Notes under the pieces: model-generated
Seen by the model: the letters and a program-made list of their open reading frames with translations, nothing else
Databases searched by the model: none
What the model was told of the DNA's origin: nothing
Translations under genes and position numbers: made by a program
Assembly: GCA_000513075.1 (NCBI GenBank)
Contig: AZYC01000003.1
Coordinates: 1 to 45,705, forward strand
Length of the DNA: 45,705 bases
Direction: 5' to 3'
Source of the DNA: an alpha proteobacterium SCGC AAA288-G21
GTDB lineage: Bacteria; Pseudomonadota; Alphaproteobacteria; Pelagibacterales; Pelagibacteraceae
Shown here: piece after piece, positions 45,149-45,705 of the stretch
Layout: every line of letters begins with the position of its first letter
Position numbering within the stretch: the first letter of the stretch is position 1

Positions 45149-45705
45149 TTAAATTTCTAACTTAAAATTTACAGCTGGAACACTATGAGTAATCTGTCCC
45201 ACAGATATTCTTTTTACTCCAGTTGAGGCAATTTTTCTTACATTTTTTAGTGTGATACCGCCTGAAGCTTCCGTTTCATAGAACTTATAGGATAGTTTGA
45301 TACCTCTTCTAAGATTAGTGGGACTCATATTATCAAATAAGACCCTGTCAAATTTTAAACTCGTGATTTTTTTAAGCTGGTTAAGGTTGTCCACTTCTAC
45401 AGTAATTTTTTTTCCTTTTTTATTTCTAATAGCTTTTTTGACTAATTTACGGATATCTCCTTCTATAGCGATATGATTATCTTTTATTAAAATTTCATCA
45501 CTAAGATTAAATCTATGATTAAGTCCTCCTCCCAATCTAACTCCATATTTTTGTATTAATCTTAAATTTGGTGAAGTTTTTCTGGTACAACAAATTTTAC
45601 AAGATTTTCCCTTTACTTTACTAACGAATTTGTTTGTTATTGTTGCTACTCCCGAAATTAAGCTTAAAAAATTAAGAGCTACTCTTTCGCTTTTTAGAAT
45701 TTCCT
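45149..45705 (-). CDS. nadC: nicotinate-nucleotide pyrophosphorylase, 5' end cut by window
   Basis: This is the C-terminal part, 185 codons, of quinolinate phosphoribosyltransferase, which makes nicotinate mononucleotide from quinolinate and PRPP. The frame stays open to the window edge. It reads SERVALNFLSLISGVATITN, CTRKTSPNLRLIQKYGVRLG, GGLNHRFNLSDEILIKDNH, ITVEVDNLNQ, VLFDNMSP and the ending ASTGVKRISVGQITHSVPAV, all typical of NadC. About 90-100 N-terminal residues lie outside. It converges on ppdK with a 5-bp gap. Confidence 0.95.
   Translation of the reverse strand, partial: EILKSERVALNFLSLISGVATITNKFVSKVKGKSCKICCTRKTSPNLRLIQKYGVRLGGGLNHRFNLSDEILIKDNHIAIEGDIRKLVKKAIRNKKGKKITVEVDNLNQLKKITSLKFDRVLFDNMSPTNLRRGIKLSYKFYETEASGGITLKNVRKIASTGVKRISVGQITHSVPAVNFKLEI

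Overview
The window is about 45.7 kb of very AT-rich, densely packed chromosome. It most likely comes from a SAR11-type (Pelagibacterales) or similarly streamlined alphaproteobacterium. The evidence is the low GC content, intergenic gaps often of 0-20 bp, many 1-4 bp start/stop overlaps, alphaproteobacterial neighbourhoods (rluD-rpoH, the tol-pal block leading to tilS-ftsH-folP-glmM, glyQ-glyS-ppdK) and a DUF1013/TrcR gene. I assigned this from family recognition and gene order; no database search was run.

Layout. 1-1050: small membrane or decaying ORFs and a GFA-family zinc protein. 1050-2244 (mostly minus): initiator tRNA, rpsU, trcR-like gene, rpmE. 2301-9487 (minus): an operon-like run tkt-gap-pgk-fda-thiE-efp-suhB. 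9544-12891 (plus): coiled-coil protein, zapA, 5-formyl-THF cyclo-ligase, ymdB-like gene, yebC and an unusual RuvC-like resolvase. 12949-18845 (plus): tolQ-tolR-tolA-tolB-pal, a strong terminator, cpoB, tilS. 18953-25361 (plus): ftsH behind a candidate heat-shock promoter, folP, glmM, thiD, purA. 25358-27286 (minus): rluD-rpoH. 27359-30153 (plus): cobalamin riboswitch, BtuB-like receptor and a DUF6580 membrane protein, ending at a tRNA-Arg. 30243-32690 (minus): sua5 and an ABC-2 exporter. 32714-35760 (plus): xseB-ispA-dxs. 35763-38513: aroC, pdxH (plus) and a long-chain polyprenyl diphosphate synthase. 38662-45143 (plus): S49 peptidase, glyQ, glyS, ppdK. The window ends inside nadC (minus).

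Most genes are core housekeeping: reversible lower glycolysis and the pentose phosphate link, envelope constriction (Tol-Pal), isoprenoid and quinone precursors, folate, thiamine, PLP and NAD metabolism, translation factors and heat-shock control. The sigma-32 gene and a sigma-32-like promoter before ftsH lie in the same window. ThiD and ThiE are present but thiC is not in view, which fits HMP salvage.

The most interesting accessory element is the vitamin B12 uptake cassette (riboswitch, btuB, DUF6580 gene) between rluD and a tRNA-Arg. It has no BtuCDF genes beside it, so the six-helix DUF6580 protein is a candidate inner-membrane partner. Other points worth a look are a RuvC-like resolvase of phage/poxvirus flavour with ruvA and ruvB missing from the usual site, a small membrane ORF broken at an A10 run, a TTG/ATT start question in rpsU, and the lack of any room for 6S RNA between zapA and the cyclo-ligase gene.
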